Below, piece after piece: positions 4,583-5,125 of a stretch of 5,125 nucleotides of DNA. This DNA is from an uncultured bacterium (lineage in GTDB: Bacteria > Actinomycetota > Coriobacteriia > Coriobacteriales > Coriobacteriaceae). Position 1 is the stretch's first letter, and every line of letters starts with the position of its first letter. The stretch spans positions 1 to 5,125 of the forward strand of contig CAJMOL010000140.1 of assembly GCA_905215095.1 (NCBI GenBank), written 5' to 3'. The notes under the pieces were generated by a model. That model was given only the letters and a program-made list of their open reading frames with translations, searched no databases and was not told the DNA's origin. The position numbers were made by a program, and so were the translations under genes.

Positions 4583-5125
4583 ATGAGGGGCATGGGAGAC
4601 ACAACCGCATATTTGCGTCGGGGCATTCGGGAGATTATATGCCTGGCGCTGTTCTTCTTCACGTTTTTGGCGTGCGAGTATCTCTTTGATGTGCGCATAG
4701 CCGAGTTCGTGCCATCGAGTGAGGTCGTCATCTACGAGAGCATCGTTGTCGGCGCGAGCGTGATTGGCTTTTTCGTGCGCCCATTTCTGTACTATCGCCT
4801 TCCCCAGACGATCGATGCGACGAGCGATATTACAGGCGTGCTGTTGGTATCGGCGTTGCTGCTGATGATTACGGCAGTGCGGTTTGAGGTAGTAATTGCC
4901 GGCGGCCTGGTGGCGTGCTGCGCCCTGGGCTATTGCGGATCGACCGCCCATGCCAATCTTGCGCGGCGTTTTGCGCAGACGCCCTGCCTGGCGCGCGCCG
5001 CCGCACTTTCCTATGCCATGGGCGTTCTGGTACAGGTGATCAACCACATGGTGATGCCTGTCGGTATTCCTCAGCAGGCTGTTCTGGTCGTCTGTGCGAT
5101 CGCGCAGGTGGCGTTGCTCCACGGT
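4583..5125 (+). CDS. polytopic membrane protein, N-terminal part, cut by window end
   Basis: An open frame of 181 codons runs to the window edge without a stop. After a short basic N-terminus (MRGMGDTTAYLRRGIRE) there are about six hydrophobic segments, near residues 17-36, 49-70, 83-99, 101-121, 138-158 and 164-180, so it is an integral membrane protein. A basic loop RRFAQTP (128-134) lies between the fourth and fifth. The layout recalls the MFS-like membrane halves that Coriobacteriia often fuse to a C-terminal LuxR-type DNA-binding domain or a cyclic-di-GMP domain, but the C-terminus is not in view and this is only an impression. The start is uncertain: ATG at 4583 has a weak G-rich site (GGGGG, 6 nt upstream), an ATG at 4592 and a TTG at 4562 are alternatives, and a stop at 4472-4474 limits extension. 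It is divergent from the man operon. Confidence 0.75.
   Translation, partial: MRGMGDTTAYLRRGIREIICLALFFFTFLACEYLFDVRIAEFVPSSEVVIYESIVVGASVIGFFVRPFLYYRLPQTIDATSDITGVLLVSALLLMITAVRFEVVIAGGLVACCALGYCGSTAHANLARRFAQTPCLARAAALSYAMGVLVQVINHMVMPVGIPQQAVLVVCAIAQVALLHG

Noticed and set aside
4577..5122. Minus-strand 181-codon open frame
   Set aside because: It is antisense to the hydrophobic plus-strand protein and is rich in His, Arg and Gln, as expected of a shadow frame.

Overview
The window looks like the chromosome of a high-GC, gut-type actinobacterium of the class Coriobacteriia, most likely Collinsella or a close relative. This rests on overall base composition, protein sequence character and the type of dispersed GGGGAC-containing repeat. 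It is an inference, not a database match.

The core is a minus-strand operon for a mannose-family (EII-Man) sugar phosphotransferase system. Read from right to left it holds a fused EIIAB protein (manX, 3010-3999), the EIIC permease subunit (manY, 2173-2991), the EIID permease subunit (manZ, 1236-2156) and a DUF956/ManO-type accessory gene (716-1114). The three transporter genes are 16-18 bp apart and the manZ Shine-Dalgarno overlaps the manY stop codon, so they form one tightly coupled unit. Phosphate passes from HPr to a histidine in the IIA domain, then to a histidine in the IIB domain, then to the sugar entering through the IIC-IID channel. A strong intrinsic terminator separates manZ from the ManO gene, so that gene is probably expressed at a reduced level by read-through.

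Left of the operon lie a 42-bp near-perfect palindrome, a tRNA-Arg(CCT) gene with its own terminator, and an unusual mosaic of tRNA-derived fragments. The fragments include a second degenerate tRNA 3' half plus flank as a direct repeat, and a near-perfect reverse-complement copy of the tRNA T-arm region. Beyond that, at 44-169 on the minus strand, is a 41-codon gene for a small hydrophobic peptide with a basic tail. It has a very strong Shine-Dalgarno that can be masked by an upstream CCTCC, and a 10-nt perfect complementarity joins its 5' leader to its 3' region. This layout resembles type I toxin mRNAs.

Right of the operon is a gene-free stretch of about 580 bp (4000-4582). It carries candidate man promoter elements, several palindromes, and two tandem degenerate 51-bp repeats whose stems show a compensatory base change and which share a 20/21-nt motif with the palindrome beyond the other end of the operon. 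From 4583 to the right edge runs the start of a plus-strand gene for a polytopic membrane protein, cut by the window end.
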